Assembly: GCF_011694815.1 (NCBI RefSeq)
Contig: NZ_CP050177.1
Coordinates: 2,903,001 to 2,967,000, forward strand
Length of the DNA: 64,000 nt
Direction of reading: 5' to 3'
DNA from: Streptomyces liangshanensis
GTDB lineage: Bacteria > Actinomycetota > Actinomycetes > Streptomycetales > Streptomycetaceae
Part shown: positions 8,150 to 17,173 of the stretch, piece by piece
Layout: every line of letters starts with the position of its first letter
Numbering within the stretch: the stretch's first letter is position 1
Notes under the pieces: generated by a model
Told to the model about the DNA's origin: nothing
The model's database searches: none
Seen by the model: only the letters and a program-made list of their open reading frames with translations
Position numbers and translations under genes: made by a program

Positions 8150-9157
8150 TCAGTCCGGCAGGATCTGGCCGCGGCGGGAGAGCAGGAAGCGTTTGAAGGC
8201 CGCCACCGGTGGGGTGTCGGGGTGGCCGTCCAGCCAGGCCAGGCCGATCTCGCGGACGGCCCGGGGCGCCGTCACCGTCAACTCCACCACCCCGGGGCGG
8301 GCCACCGCGGGCGGCGGCAGCAGGGCGACCCCGAGGCCCGCCGCCACCAGGCCGCGCAGGGTCTCCGCCTCCTCCCCCTCGAACGCCACGCGCGGCTTGA
8401 AGCCCGCCTCGGCGCACAGGTCGTCGGTGATCCGGCGCAGCCCGTACCCCGGTTCGAGCGTGACGAAGGACTCCTCCGCCGCCTCCGCGAGGCGTACGCG
8501 CCTGCGCCCCGCCAGCCGGTGGTCGTCGGGGACGACCAGCCGCAGCCGCTGGACGTCGACCCGGCGGGCGACGAGGTCGGGGGCGTCCGGGACCGGTGAG
8601 GTCAGGCAGAGGTCCAGTTCGCCGGCGCGGAGGCGTTCGATCATCGCCTCGCCGTAGTTCTGGACGAGTTGGAACCGTACCCGCGGATGGTCCGCGCGGA
8701 AGGCCCGGATCAGACCCGGTACGGTCTCCGAGCCCATGGTGTGCAGGAATCCGAACGCGACCTTGCCGGACGCCGGGTCCGCGTCGGCCCGTACCGACTC
8801 GGCGGCCCGCTCCACCTCGGCGAGCGCCCCTTCGACCGAGGTGAGGAACGCCCGGCCGGCCGGGGTGAGCGAGACGGTACGGCCCTTGCGGGCGAACAGG
8901 GCGATCCCCAGGTCCTGTTCGAGCCTCACCATCGCCCGGGACAGCGTGGACTGCGGGACGCCCATGTCCTGCGCGGCCCGCGTGACGTGCTCGTGGCGGG
9001 CGACCCCGGCGAAGTACGCGAGGCGCGGGGCGAGCAGCGCGGGCCAGGACGCGGGGGCCAGGTCGGCCGGGACGGCCTGCGGGGACTCGCGCGTACCGTC
9101 ACGTCCGGAGTCCCGCGGGCCCTCTCCCGCACCCTCTGATCTCGGTTGATGCACCAT
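8150..9157 (-). CDS. LysR-family transcriptional regulator
   Basis: 335-aa LysR regulator. A winged HTH (LAYFAGVARHEHVTRAAQDM, then VPQSTLSRAMVRLEQDLG and LFARKGRTVSLTPAG) precedes a periplasmic-binding-protein-like effector domain (VAFGFLHTMGSETVPGLIRAF to GYGLRRITDDLCAEAGF). The start at 9157 is a choice among several in-frame ATGs (9175, 9193). It is transcribed divergently from an MFS exporter gene whose start is 63 bp away; this LysR/YnfM-like MFS pairing is common in actinobacteria and suggests it controls that transporter. Confidence 0.88.
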   Translation of the reverse strand: MVHQPRSEGAGEGPRDSGRDGTRESPQAVPADLAPASWPALLAPRLAYFAGVARHEHVTRAAQDMGVPQSTLSRAMVRLEQDLGIALFARKGRTVSLTPAGRAFLTSVEGALAEVERAAESVRADADPASGKVAFGFLHTMGSETVPGLIRAFRADHPRVRFQLVQNYGEAMIERLRAGELDLCLTSPVPDAPDLVARRVDVQRLRLVVPDDHRLAGRRRVRLAEAAEESFVTLEPGYGLRRITDDLCAEAGFKPRVAFEGEEAETLRGLVAAGLGVALLPPPAVARPGVVELTVTAPRAVREIGLAWLDGHPDTPPVAAFKRFLLSRRGQILPD

Positions 9158-9219
9158 GGGATCGATTATCGCCATTCCGTGCATTGGACGCATGAGCGCA
9201 CGGTGCCTACGTTCGTCGT

Positions 9220-10509
9220 ATGCCTTCTGTCAGTACCGAGGCACCCGTCACCGCGGGTGCCTCCGCAGCACCGTCCGCCGTCTCCTCCCCCGCTCCGGGT
9301 GAACAGCTCACCCCCGGTGGCCCCGGCTACCGCCGCATGAGCCTCGCGCTGTTCGCCGCCGGGATCGCGACCTTCGCCCTCCTCTACTCCACGCAGGCCC
9401 TGCTGCCCGCGATCTCCGCGGACTTCGGGGTCACGGCCGGGCAGGCCAGTTGGACGGTGTCGGCGGCGACGGGCGCGCTCGCCCTGTTCGTCCTGCCGCT
9501 GAGCGCGCTCAGCGAGCGCTTCGGCCGGCGCACGCTGATGACCGCGTCGCTGGCGGTCGCCGTGGTGGTGGGGCTGCTGGTGCCGTTCGCGCCGAACCTG
9601 GAGTGGCTGGTGGCGCTGCGCGCCGTGCAGGGCGCGGCGCTGGCCGGGCTGCCGGCCTCGGCGATGGCGTTCCTCGCCGAGGAGGTGCGGCCGAAGGCGC
9701 TGGTCGCGGCGATCGGGCTGTTCGTCGCGGGCAACAGCATCGGCGGCATGAGCGGCCGTATCCTCACCGGCTGGGTCGCCCAGGCGTGGGGCTGGCGGGC
9801 GGCGCTGGCGGCGGTCGGGCTGCTGGCGCTCGCCTGCGCGGTGACCTTCCGCGTGATGCTGCCCCGGGCCAGGAACTTCACGTCGCGCACGCTGAGCCCC
9901 CGGGCGCTGGCGCGGACGGTCAGGGGTCACCTGTCCGATCCGCTGCTGCTGCGGCTGTACGCGATCGGCGGGCTGTTCATGACGGTGTTCGGCGCCGTCT
10001 ACACCGTGATCGGCTACCGGCTGGTGGCGGCGCCGTTCCACCTGCCGCAGGGTGTCGTCGGCTCGGTGTTCGTCGTCTACCTGGTCGGTACGGTGTCCTC
10101 GGCGGCCGCCGGACGGCTCGTGGCGCGGCTGGGGCGGCGCGGCGCGCTGTACCTGGCCGTCGGCACGACCACGGCGGGCCTGCTGCTGACCCTGTCGGAC
10201 GCGCTCGCCGCCGTCCTGCTCGGCCTGGTGCTGATCACGGCGGGCTTCTTCGCGGGCCACGCGGTCGCGTCGTCGTCCGTGAGCCGTACGGCGAGGACGG
10301 GGCGCGCGCAGGCGTCGGCGCTCTACCAGTCCTCGTACTACCTGGGCAGCAGCGCGGGCGGCACCCTGGGCGCGATCGCCTTCCACGCCGGCGGCTGGTC
10401 CGCCACGGTCTCGCTCGGCCTGCTGGCGGTGCTGGGCGTCGTGTCCCTCACCCTGTACGGCTCACGCCGCGCCCGCGTCGAGCGGCGCGCGACGGCGGCG
10501 GCGCGCTGA
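9220..10509 (+). CDS. MFS transporter, YnfM-like
   Basis: 429-aa major facilitator superfamily protein with about 12 hydrophobic segments. Family features include the loop 2-3 motif SERFGRRTLM, an early TM1 LALFAAGIATFALLYSTQAL typical of the YnfM/arabinose-efflux-like group, ALRAVQGAALAGLPASAMAF (TM4) and the second-half loop ARLGRRGALY. The N-terminal ~35 residues are hydrophilic Ala/Ser/Pro. Probably a proton-coupled exporter of an unknown compound controlled by the divergent LysR gene. Confidence 0.88.
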   Translation: MPSVSTEAPVTAGASAAPSAVSSPAPGEQLTPGGPGYRRMSLALFAAGIATFALLYSTQALLPAISADFGVTAGQASWTVSAATGALALFVLPLSALSERFGRRTLMTASLAVAVVVGLLVPFAPNLEWLVALRAVQGAALAGLPASAMAFLAEEVRPKALVAAIGLFVAGNSIGGMSGRILTGWVAQAWGWRAALAAVGLLALACAVTFRVMLPRARNFTSRTLSPRALARTVRGHLSDPLLLRLYAIGGLFMTVFGAVYTVIGYRLVAAPFHLPQGVVGSVFVVYLVGTVSSAAAGRLVARLGRRGALYLAVGTTTAGLLLTLSDALAAVLLGLVLITAGFFAGHAVASSSVSRTARTGRAQASALYQSSYYLGSSAGGTLGAIAFHAGGWSATVSLGLLAVLGVVSLTLYGSRRARVERRATAAAR

Positions 10510-10681
10510 GCGGCCGAGTCCGCCGGCCGCCGCGGGGCGCGGGATCCCGTTACCGAATCGGGGTCCGGGGGCGTGCAACTACGTACACCGTTCGTCCGTC
10601 TATCTCCCTGAACACGCGCCGCGGAAGCAAGCGCCGCGCGTGGCCATTCCGGAGCGGGTAAGAGGACGGACGGGGCGGGAC

Positions 10682-11377
10682 ATGGGAAGCATCGGACGCA
10701 GAGGGGCCGTCGCGGCGGGGATCGCGGCGCTGGTGGTGCCGTTGACCGTGGCACTGGGCGGTACGCCCGCGCAGGCGGCGAGTTGCTCGACGAGCACGGG
10801 ACCGAACCAGAAGCAGGTCGAGAAGTTCCTCGGCCGGCCGGTGGACGGCAAGCAGTCGGCCGCCGACTGCAAGGCCATCCGCGCCTTCCAGACGAAGCAC
10901 GGCATCACGCCGACGATCGGCTACGCCGGGCCCGTCACCTGGGGCGTGATGGACCTCATGAACAAGCAGAAGGCCGCGGGCAAGACGCCCAACAAGGCCG
11001 GCAAGTGCCCGACCAACAAGGGCCGGATCGCCTGCGTCGACCTGACGCGTCAGCTCAGCTGGATCCAGGACGGCAAGAAGCTGGTGTACGGACCGGTCCC
11101 GGTGCGCACCGGCCGCGACAAGTACGAGACCAGGACCGGCCTGAAGAAGATCGGGTGGCGTCACAAGGACCACGTGTCGTCGATCTACGACGTGCCGATG
11201 CCGTACAGCCAGTTCTTCGACGGCGGCCAGGCGTTCCACTCGGTGGGCGTGAGCATGTGGAACCCGCCGGGTTCGCACGGCTGCGTCAACATGACGAAGA
11301 CGGCCGCGGCGAAGTACTGGTCGCTGCTGAAGACCGGTGACGACGTCTTCGTCTACGGCCGGAAGCCCGGAACCTGA
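10682..11377 (+). CDS. Secreted L,D-transpeptidase (YkuD) with peptidoglycan-binding-like domain
   Basis: 231-aa exported cell-wall enzyme expected to form 3-3 peptide cross-links. The signal peptide ends near TPAQAAS. A peptidoglycan-binding_1-like region (NQKQVEKFLGRPVDG to GYAGPVTWGVMDLM) precedes the YkuD domain, whose catalytic motif HSVGVSMWNPPGSHGCVN contains His199 and nucleophile Cys201. ATG 10682 is chosen because the signal peptide follows directly; a longer reading from 10640 would put 14 basic residues in front. A second, lipoprotein-type L,D-transpeptidase lies at 29835-30818. Confidence 0.9.
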   Translation: MGSIGRRGAVAAGIAALVVPLTVALGGTPAQAASCSTSTGPNQKQVEKFLGRPVDGKQSAADCKAIRAFQTKHGITPTIGYAGPVTWGVMDLMNKQKAAGKTPNKAGKCPTNKGRIACVDLTRQLSWIQDGKKLVYGPVPVRTGRDKYETRTGLKKIGWRHKDHVSSIYDVPMPYSQFFDGGQAFHSVGVSMWNPPGSHGCVNMTKTAAAKYWSLLKTGDDVFVYGRKPGT

Positions 11378-11443
11378 GCCGATTGTCAGTGGGGTGCGGT
11401 AGCTTCCGAGGACTGGTTCCAAGGGGGCGACTGGGGTGACCCG

Positions 11444-12427
11444 ATGAGTGATCTCGCGACAACAGAGGATCTGGATTCCCGGCTGGAGAAACACCGGACG
11501 GAGCTGACGGGGTACTGCTACCGGATGCTCGGTTCGGCGTTCGAGGCCGAGGACGCCGTGCAGGACACGATGGTGCGGGCGTGGCGCAGCTTCGACAAGT
11601 TCGAGGGAAGGTCCTCGCTCAGGTCGTGGCTGTACCGCATCGCGACGAACGTCTGCCTGGACATGCTGAACGCGGGCAATCGCAGGGCCCGGCCGATGGA
11701 CCTGTCCGCCGCGACGCCGGTGGCCCAGGCCCAGCTGAACGCGCGCCCCGAGGTGACGTGGCTGGAGCCGGTGCCGGACGGCCGGGTGCTGCCCTCGGTG
11801 GCGGACCCGGCCGAGCAGGCGGTGGAGCGGGAGACGATCCGGTTGGCGTTCATGGCCGCGCTCCAGCACCTGCCGCCGAAGCAGCGGGCGGTGCTGATCC
11901 TGCGTGAGGTGCTCGCCTGGAAGGCGAGCGAGGTCGCGGAGCTGCTGGGCACGACGGTGGCTTCGGTGAACAGCGCGCTCCAGCGGGCGCGGGCGACGAT
12001 CGCCGAGTCGGAGCCGGCGTCGACGGACGCGGCGGATCCGCTGGACGAGGAGCAGAAGGAGCTGCTGGAGCGCTATGTCACGGCCTTCGAGGGCTACGAC
12101 ATGAAGGCGCTGACCGCGCTCCTGCACGAGGACGCGACGCTCTCCATGCCGCCGTACGACCTGTGGCTGCGGGGTCACGACGACATCGTGGGCTGGATGC
12201 TCGGGGTGGGTTCCGTCTGCCGGGGCTCGCGCCTCATCCCGACGGTGGCCAACGGCACCCCGGCGTTCGCGCACTACCACCCGGCCGAGGACGGCAACGG
12301 GCATACGCCGTGGGCGCTGATGGTGATCGAGATCGTGGACGGCCGGATCTCGGGGATCAACTCGTTCCTGGACACGGAGCGGTGGTTCCCGCTGTTCGAT
12401 CTGCCGCCGAGGCTGGAGAAGGAGTAG
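11444..12427 (+). CDS. ECF RNA polymerase sigma factor with C-terminal SnoaL-like domain
   Basis: 327-aa sigma factor of the SigG/'sigma-70 family subunit with SnoaL' type. Region 2: [21 protein letters not shown]; region 4: [19 protein letters not shown] and [18 protein letters not shown]. Residues ~205-327 form a SnoaL_2/NTF2-like domain ([38 protein letters not shown]), which in related ECF families modulates sigma activity in place of a separate anti-sigma factor. No anti-sigma gene is adjacent. A strong hairpin follows immediately (12435-12467). Confidence 0.9.
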   Translation: MSDLATTEDLDSRLEKHRTELTGYCYRMLGSAFEAEDAVQDTMVRAWRSFDKFEGRSSLRSWLYRIATNVCLDMLNAGNRRARPMDLSAATPVAQAQLNARPEVTWLEPVPDGRVLPSVADPAEQAVERETIRLAFMAALQHLPPKQRAVLILREVLAWKASEVAELLGTTVASVNSALQRARATIAESEPASTDAADPLDEEQKELLERYVTAFEGYDMKALTALLHEDATLSMPPYDLWLRGHDDIVGWMLGVGSVCRGSRLIPTVANGTPAFAHYHPAEDGNGHTPWALMVIEIVDGRISGINSFLDTERWFPLFDLPPRLEKE

Positions 12428-12434
12428 GGGTGGC

Positions 12435-12467
12435 GTGCGGGCCGGTCCGTCCAGGACCGGCCCGCAC
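12435..12467. terminator. Bidirectional hairpin terminator
   Basis: A 14-bp perfect inverted repeat GTGCGGGCCGGTCC (12435-12448) / GGACCGGCCCGCAC (12454-12467) with a 5-nt loop lies between the convergent ECF sigma gene (stop 12427) and STAS gene (stop 12492). Confidence 0.85.
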
Positions 12468-12491
12468 GGTACGTATCCCTCCCCCGCGCCG

Positions 12492-12809
12492 TTACGGGTC
12501 GTCGTCCCGGTCCGGGTACGGCCCCACCAGGTCGGCGAGCCCCACGAGGTCCAGCAACAGCAGCAGCTCCCGCCCGGCCCCCGCCACCCGCAACCGCACC
12601 GCGCGCCGCCGGGCGGTGAGCCGCAACCGGGCGAGCGCGTCGACGGCCGCGAGATTGGGCCGCTCCAGCCCGCGCACGTCACACACCACCTCGGTGACCC
12701 CACCGCCCCGCAGCCGCGCGACCAACTCGTCGCACAACCGCGACACGTCACCGGCCCCGAGCCGGCCCGAGACGACAAGAACGATCGGTTTCGTGGCATC
12801 CACAACCAC
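12492..12809 (-). CDS. STAS-domain protein (anti-sigma-factor-antagonist-like)
   Basis: 105-aa single STAS domain (IVLVVSGRLGAGDVSRLCDE, EVVCDVRGLERPNLAAVDAL, LRVAGAGRELLLLLDLVGL). In SpoIIAA-type antagonists a phosphorylatable Ser sits in the DSSG-like segment; here the equivalent stretch is NLAAVD with no Ser or Thr, so regulation by phosphorylation of that site is unlikely. Starts at GTG 12809. It is convergent with the ECF sigma gene and upstream of deoA in the same orientation with 71 bp between deoA's stop and its start. Partner unknown. Confidence 0.75.
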   Translation of the reverse strand: MVVDATKPIVLVVSGRLGAGDVSRLCDELVARLRGGGVTEVVCDVRGLERPNLAAVDALARLRLTARRRAVRLRVAGAGRELLLLLDLVGLADLVGPYPDRDDDP

Positions 12810-12880
12810 ACAGACCGTCGCGGGGGCCGTAACTCATCGGGTGCCGGGCGGGGCCGGTGGACCGTTGGGGAAACCGCAGG

Positions 12881-14158
12881 TCAGGCGATGCGTTCCAGGA
12901 CGACCGGGGTCGGTTCGTACGGGGTGCCCGGGGGGGCGATGTCGTACGTGGACTCCAGGGCCTCCTGGGCGTACGGGAGCTTTTCCGGGGTGTCCGTGTG
13001 GAGGGTCAGGAGGGGCTGGCCCGCGGTGACCCGGTCGCCGGGCTTCGCGTGGAGTTCGATGCCCGCGCCCGCCTGGACCGGGTCCTCCTTGCGGGCGCGG
13101 CCGGCGCCCAGGCGCCAGGCGGCGACGCCGACGCCGTACGCGTCGAGGCGGGTGAGGACGCCCGAGGAGGGGGCCGTGATCACGTGCTGCTCGCGGGCGA
13201 CCGGGAGCGCCGCGTCCGGGTCGCCGCCCTGCGCCGCGACCATCCGGCGCCAGACGTCCATCGCCGAGCCGTCGGCCAGCGCCTTCGCCGGGTCGGCGTC
13301 GCGCAGGCCGGCCGCGTCGAGCATCTCGCGCGCGAGGGCGAGGGTCAGCTCCACGACGTCGGCGGGGCCGCCGCCCGCGAGGACCTCGACGGACTCGCGG
13401 ACCTCCAGCGCGTTGCCCGCGGTGAGGCCCATCGGGGTCGCCATGTCGGTGAGCAGCGCGACCGTCAGGACGCCGTGGTCGTTGCCGAGGCCGACCATCG
13501 TGGAGGCCAGTTCGCGGGCGTCCTCGACGGTCTTCATGAAGGCGCCGGAGCCGACCTTGACGTCCAGGACGAGCGAGCCCGTGCCCTCGGCGATCTTCTT
13601 GGACATGATCGAGGAGGCGATCAGCGGGATGGCCTCGACGGTGCCGGTGACGTCGCGCAGCGCGTACAGCTTCTTGTCGGCGGGGGCCAGCCCGTCGCCC
13701 GCCGCGCAGATCACCGCGCCGGTGCTCTCCAGGACGTGCAGCATCTCGGCGTTGGAGAGCAGCGCCCGCCAGCCGGGGATGGACTCCAGCTTGTCGAGGG
13801 TGCCGCCGGTGTGGCCGAGGCCGCGCCCGCTGAGCTGCGGGACGGCCGCGCCGCACGCGGCGACGAGCGGGGCGAGCGGCAGGGTGATCTTGTCGCCGAC
13901 GCCGCCGGTGGAGTGCTTGTCCGCGGTGGGCCGGGACAGCGCGGAGAAGTCCATGCGCTCGCCGGAGGCGATCATGGCGGCGGTCCAGCGGGCGATCTCG
14001 GTGCGGTTCATGCCGTTGAGGAGGATCGCCATGGCCAGCGCCGACATCTGTTCGTCGGCGACCTCGCCCCGGGTGTAGGCGTCGATCACCCAGTCGATCT
14101 GCTCGGGGCTGAGTTCGCCCCGGTCCCGCTTGGTGCGGATGACGGAGATGACGTCCAT
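12881..14158 (-). CDS. deoA: Thymidine phosphorylase
   Basis: 425-aa pyrimidine-nucleoside phosphorylase: thymidine/deoxyuridine + phosphate to base + 2-deoxyribose-1-phosphate. Motifs: AMAILLNGMNRTEIARWT, the phosphate/substrate loop DKHSTGGVGDKITL, the signature SGRGLGHTGGTLDKLE, SSIMSKKIAEG and VKVGSGAFMKT. ATG 14158 is preferred over an ATG at 14179 because AAAGGA lies 8 nt upstream of it. It is the last gene of the nucleoside uptake/salvage operon, separated from cdd by 164 bp, so it may also have a promoter of its own. Confidence 0.95.
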   Translation of the reverse strand: MDVISVIRTKRDRGELSPEQIDWVIDAYTRGEVADEQMSALAMAILLNGMNRTEIARWTAAMIASGERMDFSALSRPTADKHSTGGVGDKITLPLAPLVAACGAAVPQLSGRGLGHTGGTLDKLESIPGWRALLSNAEMLHVLESTGAVICAAGDGLAPADKKLYALRDVTGTVEAIPLIASSIMSKKIAEGTGSLVLDVKVGSGAFMKTVEDARELASTMVGLGNDHGVLTVALLTDMATPMGLTAGNALEVRESVEVLAGGGPADVVELTLALAREMLDAAGLRDADPAKALADGSAMDVWRRMVAAQGGDPDAALPVAREQHVITAPSSGVLTRLDAYGVGVAAWRLGAGRARKEDPVQAGAGIELHAKPGDRVTAGQPLLTLHTDTPEKLPYAQEALESTYDIAPPGTPYEPTPVVLERIA

Positions 14159-14322
14159 GGCGTGCGTTCCTTTCGGCACAACGGTGTGTGCGGTGGTGGA
14201 GGAAGGGGGTGGGGAAGGTGCTGGGGAAGGTGTACGGCCCCGGCGCCGCCGGGTCGCGGCGGCGGCGGGGCCGGGTCAGGGGGTGGGGCAGGGGCCGAGG
14301 GGCGGTGGGTGGAGAGTGCCGG

Positions 14323-14757
14323 TCAGCCCAGGTGTCCGGGGCCGAACGCCTGCGGGAGCATGTCGTCCAGCGTGCGGATCCCCGCCGGGGTCTCCATGAC
14401 GAGCCCGGGGCCGCCGAACTCGTACAGCAGCTGTCTGCACCGCCCGCACGGCACCAGCACCTTCCCCGCGCCGTCGACGCAGGTGAAGTGGGTGAGGCGG
14501 CCGCCGCCCGTCAGGTGCAGGGCGGAGACCAGGCCGCATTCGGCGCACAGCGACAGCCCGTACGACGCGTTCTCGACGTTGCAGCCGCTGATCGTACGGC
14601 CGTCGTCGACCAGGGCCGCCGCGCCGACGGGATAGCCGGAGTACGGGGCGTACGCCCGGGACATGGCGTCCTGGGCGACCGCCCGCAGCTCCGTCCAGTC
14701 GACGTCGGCGCCGGCCTCCACCGTGCCCGCGGATCCCGCGGAGCCGTCGGCCGTCAC
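14323..14757 (-). CDS. cdd: Cytidine deaminase
   Basis: 144-aa zinc-dependent cytidine/deoxycytidine deaminase of the small tetrameric type. Zinc ligands and the catalytic Glu are visible in NVENASYGLSLCAECG (C-A-E) and VPCGRCRQLL (PCxxC). The first ~20 residues are a variable Ala/Gly-rich extension. GTG 14757 overlaps the stop of the upstream permease gene (GTGA at 14754-14757), so cytidine deamination is translationally coupled to nucleoside import. It feeds uridine/deoxyuridine to the downstream phosphorylase deoA. Confidence 0.95.
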   Translation of the reverse strand: MTADGSAGSAGTVEAGADVDWTELRAVAQDAMSRAYAPYSGYPVGAAALVDDGRTISGCNVENASYGLSLCAECGLVSALHLTGGGRLTHFTCVDGAGKVLVPCGRCRQLLYEFGGPGLVMETPAGIRTLDDMLPQAFGPGHLG

Positions 14758-16049
14758 TTTCCTTGTCCTCTTCGATAGCGCATGCCGTCAGCCTTGGGCA
14801 TGCGCAGCCGCTGGGCCGACAACGACAGCACCAGGAGTGTCACGACGTACGGCGTGGCGCCGACGAAGTCCGAGGGGACGGTGTCGGTGACCAGGTACCA
14901 GACGAGGATGAGCAGCGCGGCGACCCCGCTCAGGATCGCCTGGAGGCGCGCCTTCCGGTACGCCTTCCACGCGGCGAGCAGCACCAGCAGCACCACGAGC
15001 AGGAGCAGCAGCGCGTGCACGGTCTCGCCGCCGTTGCGCAGCTGGAGCGCGTCGGAGAAGCCGAACAGGCCGGCGCCCATGGCGAGCCCGCCGGGCCGCC
15101 AGTTGCCGAAGATCATCGCGGCGAGGCCGATGTAACCGCGCCCGCCGGTCTGGCCCTCCAGGTAGATGTGCGAGGGCACGGTGGCGAGGAACGCCCCGCC
15201 GAGGCCCGCGAGGCCGCCGGAGATGGCGACCGCCATGTACTTGTACGAGTAGACGTTGACGCCGAGGGACTCGGCCGCGACCGGGTTCTCGCCGCAGGAG
15301 CGCAGGCGCAGCCCGAACGGGGTCCGCCAGAGCACCCACCAGCTGCCCACGAAGAGGACGGCCGCGAAGATCGTCAGGACGGAGAGGTTGGTGATCGCGC
15401 CGCCGAGGATGCCGGCGATGTCGGAGATCAGGAACCAGTGGTGTCCGGCCAGGGACGTGAGCCCGTCGGAGAGTCCCGGGATCGTGATGTCGGGGACGGA
15501 GTCGACGGGTGGGGACTGCTTGGGGTTGCCGCCCAGGGTCTGCGCCTCGCCGGCGTTGAAGAAGATCTTGGCGAGGTACTGGGTGACGCCGAGCGCGAGG
15601 AGGTTGATGGCCACACCGGAGACGATGTGGTCGACCCCGAACGTCACGGTCACGACGGCGTGGAGCAGGCCGCCGAGGACACCGAAGGCGATACCGGCGG
15701 CGATGCCCAGCCAGGGGTTGGTCTGCCAGCCGATCCAGCCGGCCCCGAAGGTGCCGAGGATCATCATGCCCTCAAGGCCGATGTTGACCACTCCGGCGCG
15801 TTCCGACCAGAGGCCGGCCAGGCCCGCGAGGCCGATCGGGACGGCGAGGCCGAGCGAGGCGCTGATCTGGCCGGCCGAGGTGAGCTGGTCGGCGCCGGTG
15901 AGGATCCGTACGAGGGAGAGCAGGATCAGCGCGCCCGCGACGATCAGGAGGATCCGCGCGAGGGTCAGCTTGCGCCGGGCCGGCTTGGCGGCCGGGGCCT
16001 TGGGCGCCGCGGGGGTGGGAGGCGGGGTGTCGGTCGTCGTGGCGGTCAT
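14754..16049 (-). CDS. Nucleoside ABC transporter permease 2
   Basis: 431-aa inner-membrane permease of the BmpA-type (NupC/YufQ-like, BPD_transp_2) family. About 9-10 hydrophobic segments follow a Pro/Ala-rich N-terminus. Family hallmarks: GLAGLWSERAGVVNIGLEGM, FGVDHIVSGVAINLLALG, GLRLRSCGENPVAAESLGVN (the EAA-like coupling loop) and GQTGGRGYIGLAAMIFGNW. ATG 16049 overlaps the stop of permease 1 (16046) as ATGA. It works with permease 1, the duplicated ATPase and the BMP lipoprotein. Confidence 0.92.
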   Translation of the reverse strand: MTATTTDTPPPTPAAPKAPAAKPARRKLTLARILLIVAGALILLSLVRILTGADQLTSAGQISASLGLAVPIGLAGLAGLWSERAGVVNIGLEGMMILGTFGAGWIGWQTNPWLGIAAGIAFGVLGGLLHAVVTVTFGVDHIVSGVAINLLALGVTQYLAKIFFNAGEAQTLGGNPKQSPPVDSVPDITIPGLSDGLTSLAGHHWFLISDIAGILGGAITNLSVLTIFAAVLFVGSWWVLWRTPFGLRLRSCGENPVAAESLGVNVYSYKYMAVAISGGLAGLGGAFLATVPSHIYLEGQTGGRGYIGLAAMIFGNWRPGGLAMGAGLFGFSDALQLRNGGETVHALLLLLVVLLVLLAAWKAYRKARLQAILSGVAALLILVWYLVTDTVPSDFVGATPYVVTLLVLSLSAQRLRMPKADGMRYRRGQGK

Positions 16050-17173
16050 CGGGCCACCTCCAGCTTCTGGGTCGTGGCCGCCTGGGCGGCGAGTTCGGCG
16101 CCGACCCGCTGCTGCTGGCGTTTGAGGCCGTACCGGCGGACGAGTTCGTAGGCGATGACGACGCACAGGACGATGACGCCCTGGATCACGCCGAGGATCT
16201 CCTTGTCGTAGCCGATCACTTCGAGGTGGTTGGTGGTGCGCTCCAGGTAGCCCCAGAGGAGGGCCGCGAGGGCGATGCCGATCGGGTGGTTGCGCCCGAG
16301 CAGCGCGATCGCGATGCCGGTGAAGCCGATGCCCAGCGGGAAGTCGTTGCTGTACATGTGGCTCTCGTTGAGCAGCGTCGGCATGCCGATGAGGCCGGCC
16401 ATGGCGCCCGAGAGGATCATGCTGGTGAAGACCATCTTCTTGACGCTGACGCCGCTCGCGGCGGCGGCCGACTCGGACTGGCCGACGGCCCGCAGGTCGA
16501 ACCCGAAGCGGGTGCGGCCGAGGACGAACCAGTAGGCGAGGCCGGCGAGCGCGGCGACGACGATGAATCCCCACAGCTGCCCGGCCGGGCCCATGTCCAG
16601 GGTGAAGAAGAAGGACGACTCGGGCAGCGGCTTGGTGGAGACCAGGGTGCCGGCGTCGTCCAGCTGGCCGAGCCGCTCGGGCTGGATCAGGTAGCCGATG
16701 ATCGCGGTGGCGATGGAGTTCAGCATGATCGTCGAGATGACCTCGCTGACCCCGCGCGAGGTCTTGAGGATGCCCGCGATGCCGGCCCACATGGCGCCGA
16801 CGAGCATGGCGACCAGGATGATGACCGGGATCTGGACGAGGGCCGGCAGGTGCAGCGCCCCGCCGACGACGGCCGCGGCGAAGGCCGCCATGCGGTACTG
16901 GCCGTCGACCCCGATGTTGAACAGGTTCATGCGGAAGCCGATGGCGACCGCGACACCCGCGAGGTAGTACGTCGTCCCCTTGTTGAGGATGTAGATCTGG
17001 CTGTCGCTCGCGGAGCCGTACGACAGCATGTCGTTGAACGCGTCGAACGGGTTCTTGCCGGTGGCGAGGATGACCAGCGCGGTGACGACGAGCGCCGCGA
17101 CGAGCGCCAGGAGGGGCGCGCCGACGGCGAGGATCACCCGCTCCTTGTCCAGCCGGGAGGTGAGCTTCTTCAT
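16046..17173 (-). CDS. Nucleoside ABC transporter permease 1
   Basis: 375-aa permease paired with the downstream permease. Visible features: a short basic N-terminus, TM1 LLALVAALVVTALVILATG, GVAVAIGFRMNLFNIGVDGQ (family signature), GVSEVISTIMLNSIATAIIG, the coupling loop GFDLRAVGQSESAAAASGV and the C-terminal TM VIQGVIVLCVVIAYELV. ATG 17173 overlaps the stop of the ATPase gene (17170). Part of the operon ATPase-permease-permease-cdd-deoA. Confidence 0.92.
   Translation of the reverse strand: MKKLTSRLDKERVILAVGAPLLALVAALVVTALVILATGKNPFDAFNDMLSYGSASDSQIYILNKGTTYYLAGVAVAIGFRMNLFNIGVDGQYRMAAFAAAVVGGALHLPALVQIPVIILVAMLVGAMWAGIAGILKTSRGVSEVISTIMLNSIATAIIGYLIQPERLGQLDDAGTLVSTKPLPESSFFFTLDMGPAGQLWGFIVVAALAGLAYWFVLGRTRFGFDLRAVGQSESAAAASGVSVKKMVFTSMILSGAMAGLIGMPTLLNESHMYSNDFPLGIGFTGIAIALLGRNHPIGIALAALLWGYLERTTNHLEVIGYDKEILGVIQGVIVLCVVIAYELVRRYGLKRQQQRVGAELAAQAATTQKLEVAR

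Noticed and set aside
10550..12811. A 753-codon - strand open frame opposite the L,D-transpeptidase and ECF sigma genes
   Set aside because: Its sequence is Arg/Gln/His-rich antisense of well-supported + strand genes; such long antisense frames are expected at >70% GC. Only the STAS gene at its 5' end, in a different frame, is real.
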